From Pollenia angustigena (taxonomy: Eukaryota > Arthropoda > Insecta > Diptera > Polleniidae), in assembly GCA_930367215.1 (NCBI GenBank), contig OV884057.1, positions 251,188,830 through 251,252,829 on the forward strand: a stretch of 64,000 nt of DNA, given 5' to 3'. The notes beneath the pieces were generated by a model. That model was given only the letters and a program-made list of their open reading frames with translations, was not told where the DNA came from and made no database searches. This document shows, piece by piece, positions 1 through 11,654 of the stretch. Each line of letters opens with the position of its first letter. Positions within the stretch are counted from its first letter, which is position 1. The position numbers and the translations under genes were made by a program.

Positions 1-418
1 AATGACAACGTGTGTAAAAAAGATATGGGTATTGAATGGAGCAAGCAGGCCTTGTAAATCGAAAAGAAGGAGTACATAGGCCTTCTAGAAGACACCCTTG
101 CTTCTTCTTTTTTACGGCGGACAATTACTATAAGAATAACACGTCAGATGCACCCATACAGACATACAAACATTTACTATCCCATTATAAATACATACAA
201 ACTTGTTTGTCTGCTTAAATTTTTGGACGTGTTGCCCGTGTATAGACCACAGTATTGACTACAAAATACTGGAATAAATACTTTAACGTTCATTTAATCT
301 TTTTCTGTTTTGCACCTCCTTGTCGTCCTTGTTTTAAGGCTTCATTTGTTCATTACACCCATCTCTGCTCAAGGGAAAAATTTAATGCTTTTGTTGTTAG
401 TTTTTATTATTGAGATTC

Positions 419-847
419 TTCCCAATAAAAAATGGAGCTTCCAACGAAGCAGGTTTGTAAGGGAGAAACATAAAAGTTTCGCTTACCATTGCGCTTACGG
501 AAGACATGAATTTTATATGGCGAGTTCCCACTTTGAAGCAATACATTTTTGACACAAAAAGCGCATTATTCAGCGCACATAAAAATTGTTAGATGTAACG
601 ATCAGCTTTACACACTGAATGCTTTGATACTGTTATTTTTTAGTATTCTCCCTTACAAACCTGCTTCGTGGTAAGGGAATGCCGTAGCACTTGAAATGTT
701 ATTTTTTTTAATAAAAGTTGTTGAGAGTTCTTTCACTTACTTTACTGCATTTCTGTATGTCTTATTGCGTAGCGCATATTTGTGCGCTTATTTTTTTAAA
801 TGTACCTTTAGTGCTTTGCAAAATGATAAAATTTTTTACTGGGTTAC
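419..847. mobile_element. MITE with TTACCCAGTAAAAA-type ends (copy 1)
   Basis: The element starts TTCCCAATAAAAAATG and ends TTTTTTACTGGGTTAC, which are imperfect inverted repeats. Inside lies a second inverted pair, CGAAGCAGGTTTGTAAGGGA near 442 and its complement near 650, so the element can fold on itself. An inverted full-length copy lies at 7741-8170, and shorter relatives sharing the termini lie at 15582-15835 and 10214-10279. There is no coding capacity, so it is presumably moved in trans by an unknown transposase. The target duplication is not clear. Superfamily not assigned. Confidence 0.7.
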
Positions 848-1318
848 AACTTCATGTTGCAAGAATAACATTTTTTTTTATTATTATGAGTTTAATAATC
901 AAGTTTAAACAATATAAGAAAAAAATATAAAGAAAATAAAAATTACGATTATGATCATGATGATGCGGATACATATTCGCAAATTTTAAAATATAAAATA
1001 ACAGATTGTTACTAAGAAGCAGTATTAAGTAGAAAAATACAGGAACATTTTTAGACTATTAAAAAAATTTCTAATTTATTGTTAATACTTAAGAAAAAGC
1101 GCTAATGTTAGAAAATGTTCTATTAAAAAAAAAAGTTTTTTCTTATAACTAAAAAGCAATATTGATGAAGTCTTTCACTTTAAACCAACTATGCCCCCAG
1201 GGGCCGAGCACTATTCGTGATTTCTGCACACACTACAGGAATGTTACCGAAACTAACTTCAAATGATTAAGTTTATTTTCCTCTCTTTTCCAGAATTGGT
1301 GTTTCATTGCACCCAATA
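848..1318. other. AT-rich spacer, nothing recognised
   Basis: Very AT-rich sequence with short poly(A) and poly(T) runs. No conserved reading frame, RNA gene or repeat with another copy in the window was seen. Confidence 0.5.
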
Positions 1319-1691
1319 CCTTGCAAATAATATTGGACTACCTGATCCATTTTGATCAAATGGACTACTTCCTGGACTTGTCCAATGTAATACAAGCATG
1401 GACCATGTCATTGTTAAAAAGAGTTTGTAGTGAAACGACATATCTTCGTTTTTTAAGGACATGTTTTCGTTTTTAAACGATTTCCAAACTAATCCTCTGG
1501 AGTATACCATGGAATGGTTTTAAGACTACTCCTTTTTAATACAAAGCTAAGTTATATGGTCCTGCCCTAAGACATCGTAATGTTAAATATACCATGTTGT
1601 TTCCAAACATTGGGGTTACCTTTGGACTTGTCCTAGTACCTTATGGGCTAAATTTTACATGCGTGTATGAACTAGTCGCATTATTTGCAGG
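1319..1691. mobile_element. Short TIR element, CCTTGCAAATAATATTGG family (copy 1)
   Basis: The left end CCTTGCAAATAATATTGG is the approximate inverse of the right end GCATTATTTGCAGG. The subterminal text ATTGGACTAC followed by a TGATCCA or TGGTCCA motif is shared with the ends of the element at 9741-10416, so the two belong to one family. Both carry repeated GGACTA/TAGTCC words, typical of subterminal transposase-binding repeats. No reading frame resembling a transposase is present and no convincing target duplication was found. Confidence 0.6.
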
Positions 1692-2572
1692 CTATGCACT
1701 CACCACAACATACAGATTTTTAATTGTCTCTCTTTGTGATCACCGCTGCTTTTAACATCCTTTTTCAGCTGAAAATAATACAAATAAGGATACATGAAAA
1801 ATATTTAGTGGATTTAAAAGAAGTATTAAAAAGTGTGCTAGTTATCATAAAAATAATGGCAATCGGAAAGAATCAATTTTTTTTTTGATAGTGTAAGTGC
1901 TTCCATATTTTTAAATTAATTGCACATAAGTTCTCTGTGCAATTTATTGTTTTTTTTTTTTTGAGATATTTGGAGACAAAACGATTAATGTAACCAGATC
2001 TTTTACAGCTAAATATGGTTTTTTTAATGAATTTTTGTTAAAAAAATTTGTTAAAAATTTATTAACAGTATAAAATTTTATTTAAAGCTAAATACATTTT
2101 AGTCCCTCATTTGCAACAAAATTTAAATAAATTGTTATATGTAAACAAGTGGAAAGATTTTCGTAAAACATCTAATTTAACAGATAATTCTTGCAGTCGT
2201 GATCCAATACTTTTTCGATTCGAAAGCAATTTTTTTCTAATTCTTTCAGTCGATTCTGAACTTTAATAAATTGAACATTAAAAACAAAAATATAATTAAA
2301 AAATTTGTTTATCAAAAATTAGTTAATCAAGGTCATCTCTTTAATCGATAAGATTAAAAAATTTTTAGATTACGGCATTTGATACCGATCGAAGTTACAA
2401 TACATTTAATATGGAAGCTTCGAAAAATTTAAAATTGGTTAAAACAAAAGTGAAATACCTTTATGGGCAAAATTTAAAAACAGCTTAATTAAAAAAACTC
2501 TTTTTTAACAGTTTTCGTATATTTTTTTCAGCTGAGTTATAGCAAACCATTTAGCATTTAAACTTTCTTAGA
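1692..2572. other. AT-rich spacer, nothing recognised
   Basis: Homopolymer-rich sequence in which short open frames are frequent by chance. No domain, RNA or repeat was recognised. Confidence 0.5.
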
Positions 2573-3147
2573 TTATCAAAGTTATTTACGGGAATACAAA
2601 ATTTATTATTAAGATTTTTGTATGACGTGCTAAATTCCCAATTTCCCATATTTGATAAATACACTGAAATTTATTGTTGAGGGAAAGCTAGCTTCTATGC
2701 GCATTTCACTGGTTGCTTAGGCCAGATCATCAGGAAAACTTTTCCAAAGATTTTAGAAAAGCTAAAAATATTATACAAATAAAACCCTAAAGCGAATAAG
2801 AATTTCAAACACTCAAAGTCTTACTTGTAACAATATCAAAGCTTAAACAAAACACCAACAATAAACAGTGAGTTTATCTTTTCTTACATCCCTCTACAAT
2901 TGGTTGGGTTCTTTTCGACTCGAATTGTAGTTGTAAGTGGGTAAAAAGAAAAAACAAAATTAAAAAACAAATTGTTTCATTCTATTGTCATCGCAAGAAA
3001 ACAACAAAAAAAACCAATTTGGCAATTCAGTTTTCTGCACGGGCACATGCAAGTATATTATCAAAGTTATTTACGGGAATACAAAATTTATTATTAAGAT
3101 TTTTGTATGACGTGCTAAATTCCCAATTTCCCATATTTGATAAATAT
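2573..3147. repeat. Dispersed repeat with an 88-bp direct repeat at its ends
   Basis: About 88 bp beginning ATCAAAGTTATTTACGGGAA occurs at about 2575-2662 and again in direct orientation at about 3061-3147. The body contains GCGCATTTCACTGGTTGCTT and is nearly identical to 42250-42725. More diverged members of the family are at 11745-12085, 32863-32940 and 34464-34975, where the element is flanked by inverted instead of direct repeats. Direct repeats of this size could be short terminal repeats or a local duplication of one end; which is not decidable here. Confidence 0.65.
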
Positions 3148-4170
3148 TAGATTATGTTTTCTATAAACTTCTAAAGATCAACTAAAAAATCATATCTTAA
3201 ACTTTATTCCGTCCAAGCCAAAGAAAAATCTCTTTAAAACTTAGACCCACGTAAAAGTCATAAAAATCAAAGTATTTTATTTAAACAAAACAAAAAAAAA
3301 AAATAAAATCCTTATCACTGCTTTATGCGTATGTGTATATCAGAGTTTTGATATTTTTCAATAATTTCTTGCGTTATTTCGTAACTTGTTCATTTTAATA
3401 GCAAAAAAAGATTTTTACTCCGTAAAGTATGCTACTTATTTGATGTATAAATTAATTTGTTTTTCTGCAAAAGGAAAGGTTTTTGAGAACGAGAGTATAT
3501 TGTGTGTTGTTGAAAATATAAAACTCCCGTGCAACGTCTAGTAGATGACTTTTTGATGATACTTGGCTTACATTGTTAGGGCACCAAAGCTGTTAAAATT
3601 TTTGGCAAATGGGAAAGAAGAAAGGAGTATGAAATTTGTTTTCTATGGTTTTTGTGTTCGGAACTCGGCGAGACGCTTTGTTTACATTTATTTTTTGTTG
3701 TCATTAACTTTGCTTTTGACCAAAAAGCACAATAGTAACAGAATGTTTCCGGCAAACTATTCGTCTGCGTGACCGCGAAACACAAAAAAGATTTCGAAAT
3801 GTTTTCCATCCAAATGTTCGCTCGTATAAACTCGGACTTGTATATAGCATACCAAATTTACGCAGCGGCAATTGCACTGTATGAATGTTGTAGCCAGATT
3901 ATTTTTAACAGCCGCTGCCGCCGAAAATTTATCGACTAAAGTCGGCTTAAAATCAGCCGCCGGTCACAGTCATTTAATCGAAATAACCAAAACTAGAAAA
4001 AAATTTGTTCCATTCTTTTTATTTTTAATACAAACAGTTTTTTTTAATAAATACAAATATTAATGAATAAGATATAGTCCTTGTATATCTTCAAAGGTTT
4101 TGCGGTAAAAATTTAAAATCTTATTTAGGAATAGATAATAGTCCATTAAAATAGGCATTAAAATAAGTAT
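3148..4170. other. Spacer with a small GC-rich patch
   Basis: Mostly AT-rich and unrecognised. Near 3905-3965 there is a GC-rich patch (GCCGCTGCCGCC and CAGCCGCCGG). A similar patch sits at 4968-5025. The two patches bracket the element at 4171-4897 and may be remnants of an older element around it. No gene was supported; overlapping 69-77-codon frames at 3563-3809 on both strands show no family resemblance. Confidence 0.4.
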
Positions 4171-4897
4171 ATATGGGCATTTCCTTGGGTCACGAACGTA
4201 CGTTCGTACGCTTTTGATGTACAAATAATATAGAAAACAAAACTTTTCCTAGCATTTTTTTTCGATTCGATAGCAGTTGGGTAGCTCTATGTTTAGTGCA
4301 AAAGATGGATTTCATCGAGTTTAAGTTTTCATAATAAGAGTTATAAACATGTGGTCACGAACGTACGCAAAAGAGAAGTCAACTTGGGCTGACAGTAGTG
4401 AAATGTAAAAATCTGCGCAATGGAACGGAATATTCAAAAGTGATTAATTTACAAAATAAAATATCTCTCTTAGTTTTTGTTTACTTGGCTTATTTACCGG
4501 TCGCGAACGTACGATTTTTCCATATGTTTTTTTTATTATTATCACCACGCATTTTCCCATAAATGTCATCAAATTTCCTTAATAAAAATACTTAATACTC
4601 CTTTTACAATTGATTTTAATGGAGAGATTATGAAAAAAGAGTGTAAACATAACATATTTCTTGCATGAAAAATAAGTATATAAAAATGTCTTTAAAAGTA
4701 GAAAATACAGAAAGATATAACATTTTCCAGTTTCCAGTTTCCAGCACAATTTCCTAATGTAAAATAGCTGAGATATGCTATGAAACCATTCTTTTATAAG
4801 AACAAAGTCTTTTTTATAATAATAAACAATAAAAGACGATGATAATCAACATTTTATTTTTTCATCCTGGTAGACCTTTCTGGGGAAATGCCCATAT
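4171..4897. mobile_element. 0.73-kb TIR repeat with GAACGTACG motifs (copy 1)
   Basis: The ends are ATATGGGCATTTCC on the left and GGGAAATGCCCATAT on the right, an inverted repeat. Inside, the word GAACGTACG occurs at least three times (near 4194, 4355 and 4505). The first is a 14-bp perfect palindrome, CGAACGTACGTTCG. A second copy of the body is at 7450-8605, where it is split by a MITE. The element has no plausible coding frame, so it is best read as a non-autonomous DNA transposon. The motif repeats may be binding sites for its transposase. Confidence 0.6.
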
Positions 4898-5126
4898 GCA
4901 AATTAATTTTATTATTTAAACTAAAATATGAAAGTTGGTAAAAAAAAATAATTTATTTATTTATAAGCCGGCTTTGAGCCGCCGCCGGCAATATTTTTGC
5001 AAGCCGCCGCCGCCGACAAAACTTGACGGCGCAGGTCTCTGGTTGTAGCATTCGACGAAGCTACGTTGCACGGTGGTTCAGCTTCATACGATTGGCGGCA
5101 TTAAATATAAGGAAACATGGGAGAGA
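4898..5126. other. Spacer with GCCGCC-rich patch
   Basis: Contains GAGCCGCCGCCGGC and GCAAGCCGCCGCCGCC at about 4976-5020, unlike the AT-rich surroundings and similar to the patch at 3905-3965. No gene recognised. Confidence 0.4.
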
Positions 5127-5695
5127 CTTGAATTTCGGTACGGACAAATATTTTCTGGTGATAAAAAAATGCTGCAAAAATGAAGAAAATCCGAGCACAA
5201 CCACGCCTACTTCCCATATAACACAGAAGTTTAAAGTCGTTATAGAGTCAAAATTTTTCGTTCAGAGCCTTGAATTTCGGCATGAACTAATATTTGGTTG
5301 TGATAAAAGAATACTGCAAATATAAAGAAAATCCGAGCACAACCACGCCTACTTCCCATATAACACAAAAGTTACAAATCATTATAGAGTCACCATTTTT
5401 CGTTCAGAGCCTTGAATTTCGGCATGGACTAATATTTGGTTGTGATAAAAGAATACTGCAAATATGAAGAAAATCCGAGCACAACCACGCCTACTTCCCA
5501 TATAACCCAAAAGTTAAAAATCATTGTAGAGTCACAATTTTTTGTTCAGAGTCTTGAATTTCGGCATGGACTAATATTTGGTTGTAATAAAAGAATACTG
5601 CAAATATGAAGAAAATCCGAGCACAACCACGCCTACTTCCCATATAACACAAAAGTTAAAAATCATTGTAGAGTCACAATTTTTTTCTCATGGCA
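5127..5695. repeat. 142-bp tandem repeat, four units
   Basis: The phrase CTTGAATTTCGG begins at 5127, 5269, 5411 and 5553, giving an exact 142-bp period. Each unit contains GAAAATCCGAGCACAACCAC followed by GCCTACTTCCCATATAAC. Units 2-4 are close to one another and unit 1 is more diverged, as expected when expansion occurred from one side. This could be a fragment of a longer satellite or the internal minisatellite of a transposon. Confidence 0.9.
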
Positions 5696-5976
5696 ATTTT
5701 ATCAAAAATCTGCTAACAACCACGCCTACCTCTCACGCAAAATGACCACAAAAAATCCAAAATTTTCCTTATAAGCAAAGCTAGATCGATTAAAACAGCT
5801 ACACTGGTTTAAATTTTCGTGTTTTTTATTTGATTAAAATATAAATAAAATGCAGCAACAGTCACGCCCATATTTAATGAAAATATCTGTAAATAAATAA
5901 AAGAAAATATTAAAACAAAATTTTAAAAACAAAGTAATTGGTGTACCTTTACTAACATAACAAATTTTTTACTTCA
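5696..5976. other. AT-rich spacer after the tandem repeat
   Basis: Holds degraded pieces that still resemble the tandem unit (AACCACGCCTACCTCTCACG near 5720, CAGTCACGCCCATA near 5860). Nothing else was recognised. Confidence 0.4.
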
Positions 5977-6601
5977 TCAGGAAATTCCAATATATCCTTC
6001 TCGCAAGTAACATGTGCATGACATCTTCAATCGTCTAGAGGTATTGCTTTCGTTCGTTGAGCCCATTCCTTGTTTAACCATGTCCACATTTATGCCTAGA
6101 ACCAATTTCAAATTCCTTTGGATTTCCGCTTTTGATACTTCTCTTTCATGTTTTGTATCTTTTGTTACTCTCCACTTTGAAAAACTTTTGTTGTATGCTA
6201 TATGCACTCCATAAATTTTATTCTCGCATGTAAAGGAAAACTCCAAACTGAAGCTCTTCTTCCGAAACTGGGTTTGTCCTTAATACATCCAAATTGTTCA
6301 TTTCGCTTGGCTTAGCTTCACATATAAAACATACAGCCATTCCTGATGTTTGTATGATTGTATTCGAAACTTTTCCATCAATCAAGGTTAAAACAGGAGT
6401 ATGTAAAATTTCAAAACTTTTGTCATAAATGTTAACAACAGTTTTTTTCAAATCTTTAATTTCATTTTGCACTCTTTCAACTTCTTCAGAAATTACATTT
6501 GCCATTTTTTTTACAAATTCAAATTTTATTGGCCTACAAAAAGTTGTTGAAGATGGCCTTGTTTTTCGCCAGTAATCATTCGTGCCATCAATACATTTCA
6601 A
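5977..6601 (-). pseudogene. Transib (RAG1-like) transposase remnant, central part
   Basis: Two overlapping frames (6601-6218, then 6246-5977) read as one broken protein. The upstream part contains RPSST, then CRPIKFEF, an IDGKV motif, and a CFIC zinc-knuckle pair followed by EMNN. The downstream part contains GSTNESNTSRR. From memory, this order of motifs (RPSSTxxCRPIxFxF, IDGKVxN, CxxCxxxPxEMN, then a GxxNxxNTARR block) is the one seen in Transib transposases, the family from which the RAG1 core derives. The N-terminus, the catalytic C-terminus and the ends are missing, and at least one frameshift lies near 6230. No CACAGTG terminus was found nearby. The family call is by eye; a profile search would settle it. 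Confidence 0.6.
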
Positions 6602-7449
6602 ATTGAGAGGAACAATACTTGTTAAAAAATATTTTTGTAAGTTAAATTTGGATCATTGAATTTTGTATGGTATTCACCATGTTTTTTTTTTTAAAACGGC
6701 GATATTTATCGATTTTTTTTAAATATTAATATTTTTGCCCATTCCTATGCGCAATACCATGCTTGTGAATGAAATTTGTCCTAATTTTTTTAGTTTTTTA
6801 CACCGGAATTGCTTAGGGGCAAAAATGGGCAGCTGAACTTTTGAGTATCGTTAGCTGAGACTTCAAGCTTTAATTTGATATAAGTCTCAGGCTAGAGGTC
6901 GTTGGAGATCAATATATGCAAGCCATAGAAGTTGGAGAAAATAAATATTTTTGGACGATTTATAGTAGTAAAAGAATTTTTTTTTTTTTAATTTCCAAAA
7001 ATTTTTTTATTTGCATATATATAATTTATAACATCCAATTGTAAAAAAAAAATTATTGTAGTGTTGTTACAAGAGTATTTTAAAAGCATGAAGCGGTAGA
7101 AAGTAGCATATATTATACGGCCATTTCAAACGCATTCACTTAGGTCAACTTTGAATGTCTCTGGACAAAAAAGTAATAAAGCTATAAGCCTAATATTTTG
7201 GATACATGATTTATTTATCAGCAGACATGAAAAAAATTAATTAATGCCGCTCTTGAACCAGTGTGCGTTGTCAATTTTAAACGTACAGATAATTTACAAG
7301 GCCACACAATAGCTGGAGCAAACTTAACATCGTATCTACGTCGTACATCGACTTAGATCTATTTATTTCATAGAAAAATATATAGTTTTGAACAAAATTT
7401 TTTTTGTTTATTTAATCGAATGTTCAAAAAATTTGTTTCTGCTTTTTTC
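6602..7449. other. Spacer, nothing recognised
   Basis: AT-rich sequence with several T runs. Some stretches of ordinary complexity (near 6840-6960 and 7110-7380) may be unique DNA or old repeats, but no reading frame or RNA is supported. Confidence 0.4.
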
Positions 7450-8605
7450 AAATCGAATCGCATTTCCTAATGTCACGAACGTACGTACGCTTTTGATGTT
7501 CAAATAATATAGAAAACAAAACTTTCCTAGCATCTTTTTTTTGCGATTCATTTGGGTAGCTCTATGTTTAGTGCAAAATATGGATTTTATCGGGTTTATG
7601 TTTTTGGTAATGATAGTTATAAACATGTGGTCACAAACGAACTCAAAATAGAAGTCAACTTTGGCTGACAGTAGTGAAATGTAAAAACCTGAAAAATGGA
7701 ACGGAATATTCAAAAGTGATTAGTTTATTTTAAAAGTGTATTCCTAATAAAAAATTTTATCATTTTGCGAAGCACTAATGGTACATTTAAAAAAAAATAA
7801 GCGCACAAAAATGCGCTACGCAATAAGACATACAGAAATGCAGTCAAGTAAGTGAAATAACTCTCAACAATTTTTATAAAAAAAAAAATAAAATTTCAAG
7901 TGCTACGGCATTCCCTTACTACGAAGCAGGTTTGTAAGGGAGAATACTAAAAAATAACTGTAAAAAACATTCAGTGTGTAAAGCTGTTCGTTACATCCAA
8001 CAATTTTTTATGCGCTGAATAATGCGCTTCATGTGTCAAAAATGTATTGCTTCAAAGTGGGAACTCGCCATATAAAATTCATGACTTCCGTAAGCGCAAT
8101 GGTAAGCGAAACTCTTACATTTCTCCCTTACAAACCTGCTTCGCTCGAAGCACAATTTTTTATTGGGTTAATGTAGGTGTCTATACAGTTTATATCTATC
8201 TTGGTTTTTGTTACATTGGCTTATGTGCCGGTCGCTAACGTACGGAACGTACGATTTTTCCATATGCTTTTTTTATTATTATCACCATACATTTTCCTAT
8301 AAATATCTTGAAATTTCCTTTAAAAAAAACTAAATACTCAATTTACAATTGATTGTAGTGGAGAGATTGTGAAGAAAGAGTGTAAACATAACATATTTTT
8401 TTCATGTAGGATCAGTTTAAAAAAATGTCTTTAGACGTAGCTAAAAAAGAAAATATAAAATTTTCCAGTTTACAGCGCAATTTCCTCAAACAGAACAGCT
8501 GAGATATGCTATGAAGCCATTCTGTTATAAAAACATAGATTTTTTTTATAATAATAAATAATAAAAGACGAAGATTATCAACATTTTCTTTTTTCATCCT
8601 GGCAG
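7450..8605. mobile_element. Second copy of the GAACGTACG repeat, split by a MITE
   Basis: Left part 7450-7735 matches 4190-4450 and right part about 8185-8605 matches 4465-4870, in the same orientation and order. The word GAACGTACG is again present near 7474, and a doubled version occurs near 8240. The roughly 440 bp between the halves is absent from copy 1 and coincides with the MITE at 7741-8170, so the MITE arrived later. The right TIR seen in copy 1 (GCCCATAT) is missing here. Confidence 0.65.
7741..8170. mobile_element. MITE with TTACCCAGTAAAAA-type ends (copy 2, inverted)
   Basis: Inverted relative to 419-847 and alignable across its whole length, including the internal pair CGAAGCAGGTTTGTAAGGGA and its complement. 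It interrupts the repeat at 7450-8605. Ends read CCTAATAAAAAATTTT and TTTTTTATTGGGTTAA. Non-coding. Confidence 0.75.
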
Positions 8606-9740
8606 ACCATCCTGGTAACATTTTAAATAAATTTTGAATACATTCTAATGTAGTTTTCGAAAGAAACAAAAAAAAGTTTACGATGGAATTGTGGGTAAAT
8701 AGAGTAGGAATGTTCAAAAAATATTAATATATTAAAATGCTTTATTTAAAATAAGACCATCGATGTATATAGCCGATATTCAAAAAACCCATGTATCGAT
8801 AGTTAATAACGACTACTGAATTCGATATTTTTAAGCGCTCTTTATACGAAAATTCAACATTTTAGGCGTTTTTCACTACTTTTGTTAACAAGAAAAGAAG
8901 AGAAAAAAAAACAAGATTTTTCATTGTACATTTTTAAAATAAACACAGTTAAGGCGAATAAAATTTAATTTTTTTTTAACATGGTTTTGCTGAACAAAAT
9001 AGTTGGTTTGTGAAAAGAATTATGTCTTCCTAGTGGAAAAAAACACAAACCTGTTTCATGGATTTTATGTAGAACGCCATAAAAAAACTTTTAGAAAGAA
9101 AATCAGATCCTTTAAAGTTTAAAATGAATTGTCGACATTCCACGAAGAACAGTTGGCCTGTTATGCAACTAAATTAAAATAAAAACTTTTAACAAAAAAC
9201 AAATAAGCAATTACAAAATCGTTTTAAATTGAAATTGATAAAACAAAATATTTAATTTTCTACAAATCCTCTTCTAAGCTTAATTTTAAAGCAAAATGCA
9301 CTTTCTAATAAATAACACCAAAACAGCCTAAAATGTCTATAAATCCGTCTGCAGTTTTATTTCTCACATTTTCTTTTTCACTTGGGACTTCACTAACAAA
9401 ATTAAACTTTAAATTTGTTTTGTTAAATCAACCTTGCATACACTATTTCCCAGAAATAGAAAACAACTCTTAACTCGACTCCTCTTTTTCAACGATCAAT
9501 TGAAAACGCATTATCGATAGCAGTTTTCGTTATAAATCTTAAACAGACAGTCCGAAAAAAATGTCAAAGACTTTTCTTTAAGCAAAATGAAAAAAAAATA
9601 ATTGTAATGGTCGTTAGACGAAAACAATTTAATAAAAAAAACCAAAAGTAACTACTTTTACTTGAACTGCTAGTCTGGTTTTCTAAAAGTGGCAAATTAA
9701 CCGAGACGTTTATATTTTATTTATTTATTTTTTGGCCAAG
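8606..9740. other. Non-coding spacer with ATCGAT-type motifs
   Basis: TATCGATA-like words occur near 8760 (CCATCGATG), 8797 (GTATCGATAG) and 9512 (TTATCGATAG). In Drosophila, TATCGATA is the DRE/BEAF core element found at promoters and boundaries. Here no gene was recognised beside them, so a regulatory role is only a possibility. The rest is AT-rich. Confidence 0.3.
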
Positions 9741-10416
9741 CCCTGCAGATAACGAGACTAGACCATACATGCACGTAAAGAGTAGTCCATTAAGGAGTAG
9801 GAGTACTCCAAAACTACTCCAAATATATGGGTAAAAGGTGGTCCATTTAAAATTACGATGTCCTAGGAGGGGACCATATAAGCCACTGAAGTAGTCCCTA
9901 AACTACTCCATGGAGTACTAAAGTGGGTTGATTTTAAAAGTACTCCGTGTTACTACAGTATGGATTACTACCCCTTAAGTTTAAGCCTTTTTCTTTTTAA
10001 TTTTTTGCTAATCGCCTTTATGGTTTGCTCTGTAGTCAATAATTGCTTTTATTAAATGTATTTACTTGGTATTTTTCATTTTTTTTTTTACCTTTTTTCC
10101 ACAAATTTCACAAACTTTCACTTTTAAATAAACAATTAATAATGGTCACCATCAGCGCTACCAATGTGTAATACTGTACTCTATAGAAAAGTATACATCA
10201 TGCAGTTGTTACTGCTACTAAATAATGAGTGAAAAGAGCTATTCATTTTGAAAAAGTAAGCGAAGTTTTTACTGGGTAACAAATATAAATATACAAGAAT
10301 AAATGCACTGCATGTTAATTTCTTATAACATGGTCCATACTACAGTACATTTGACCATGTTGTAAGTAGTCCATTTAACTCACAGTGGACCACGTAGTCC
10401 AATATTATCTGTAGGG
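9741..10416. mobile_element. Short TIR element, CCCTGCAGATAA family (copy 2)
   Basis: The left end CCCTGCAGATAA is the inverse of the right end TTATCTGTAGGG. Towards the inside, ACCATAC and GTAGTCCATT words are repeated on both sides. The right subterminal ATTGGACTAC is shared with 1319-1691. A truncated member of another MITE family (10214-10279) sits inside. No coding capacity and no clear target duplication. Confidence 0.65.
10214..10279. mobile_element. Truncated MITE end nested in 9741-10416
   Basis: About 66 bp ending AAGTTTTTACTGGGTAA match the inverted left end of the MITE at 15582-15835 almost base for base. The other end is absent. Confidence 0.7.
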
Positions 10417-11104
10417 AGGTGTTTAATTTGAAGTTTTGGATATTTAAGGTAATTCCATTCAAGAAAATGTTCAACATGAATCTTGTATATAATTTTTTTT
10501 TTTTTTTGATTTATTGCCAGTCATTTAAAGGTAGCAAAAAAGACAACTTAAAATAAAACCAAAATTACAAAGTCAAAAGGAAACTTTGTTACAACAAACA
10601 TCGAGGGACAAGTTCACAGGAAACCAAGTGAATGGAAAGAAAGTTAGAGAAATAAAAGCCAAAAAGCATAAGATCATAAAGTTTGCAACATTAATTTTAT
10701 AACCTGCAATTATTTCAAATAATTTGCTTTACAAACTTTTCTTTTATAAATGTTTAAATGAAACAGTCCAACCTCTGGAGCAGAAGGAATATTAAATTCT
10801 TGTGGTAGCTTATATATATTTTTGTCATTGATAACAATTAATTTATTAATGAGGCCAAAAGCAATGACATATTCACATACACAGACACCTAAATAATAAA
10901 AATATGTATAGAAATGGATAAATGAAGATGTTATGCTTTCATTTCATTATATGCCTGAATTCATATTTTTTAAAGTGTAAGCGAGTCAGTCAGTTATTGA
11001 CTTATTGTATGTATGTTTTTATTTTGTAAGTTTTGGAGGCCTTATTAATTAAGGCCTCCAAAAGTTTTCCGCTGGAACACTCATCGTACACAACTCGTAT
11101 TATT
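10417..11104. other. Spacer, nothing recognised
   Basis: AT-rich sequence with a small palindrome at about 11036-11065 (GGAGGCCTTATTAATTAAGG and continuation). No gene supported. Confidence 0.4.
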
Positions 11105-11360
11105 TATTTATTTATCAATATATTATCCTGTACAACAAGACATTAAGTCTTATAATTACAGTTGTAACGTGACGTTACAAACCTACCCTACATTTACATT
11201 TAATCCTTACATTTTAATACTAACATCATAAAGTATAAGTAACCCAACACCTTGAATACCCTTATTATTTTACTTACTACTATGAATACCCTTACTATTT
11301 ACCTACATAACCTTTTTACCGTATAATTCTCATTTAGTTCATTTTATTTTTGAATAAATA
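11105..11360 (-). mobile_element. Possible LINE 3' end with (TAAA)n tail
   Basis: Read on the minus strand, a 3' tail of repeated TAAA units follows a stretch containing AAGACTTAATGTCTTGTTG. The layout resembles the 3' end of the LINE at 46265-47670, which also finishes in TAAATAAATAAA. No RT sequence remains, so this would be a heavily 5'-truncated insertion. The call rests on the tail and on general resemblance. Confidence 0.35.
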
Positions 11361-11654
11361 GACAAGGTTTGCCTCAGAACAAACAGAGTAGGTATTGCCC
11401 CAGTATTTACTCTCGGTAGTTAGTAGTAACCGTAGTTAGTCGTTTTACCCGAACACCTCGCTCTCGAATTCCGTTGGTGCCCGAGTAAATCGAACCAGTA
11501 TTTAATCGTATATTAGCCGAACACCTCGCTCTCGCATTCCGTTGGTGTCCGAGTAGTTTAACCCGTAGTTAGTCGTTTTACCCGAACACCTCGCTCTCGA
11601 ATTCTGTTGGTGCCCGAGTAAAACCGAACCAAGAAATATAAATTTATGTGTTTG

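Noticed and set aside
5127..5695. CRISPR-like array
   Set aside because: The units are 142 bp, contiguous and repeat in full without unique spacers, and the sequence context is eukaryotic; this is a tandem repeat.
5977..6601. Intact host gene related to RAG1
   Set aside because: The frame is broken, both ends are missing, and the surroundings are repeats; a transposase relic is the simpler reading.
8756..8810. Host promoter based on ATCGAT/TATCGATA words
   Set aside because: No adjacent coding exon, start signal or transcript evidence; such words occur by chance in AT-rich DNA.
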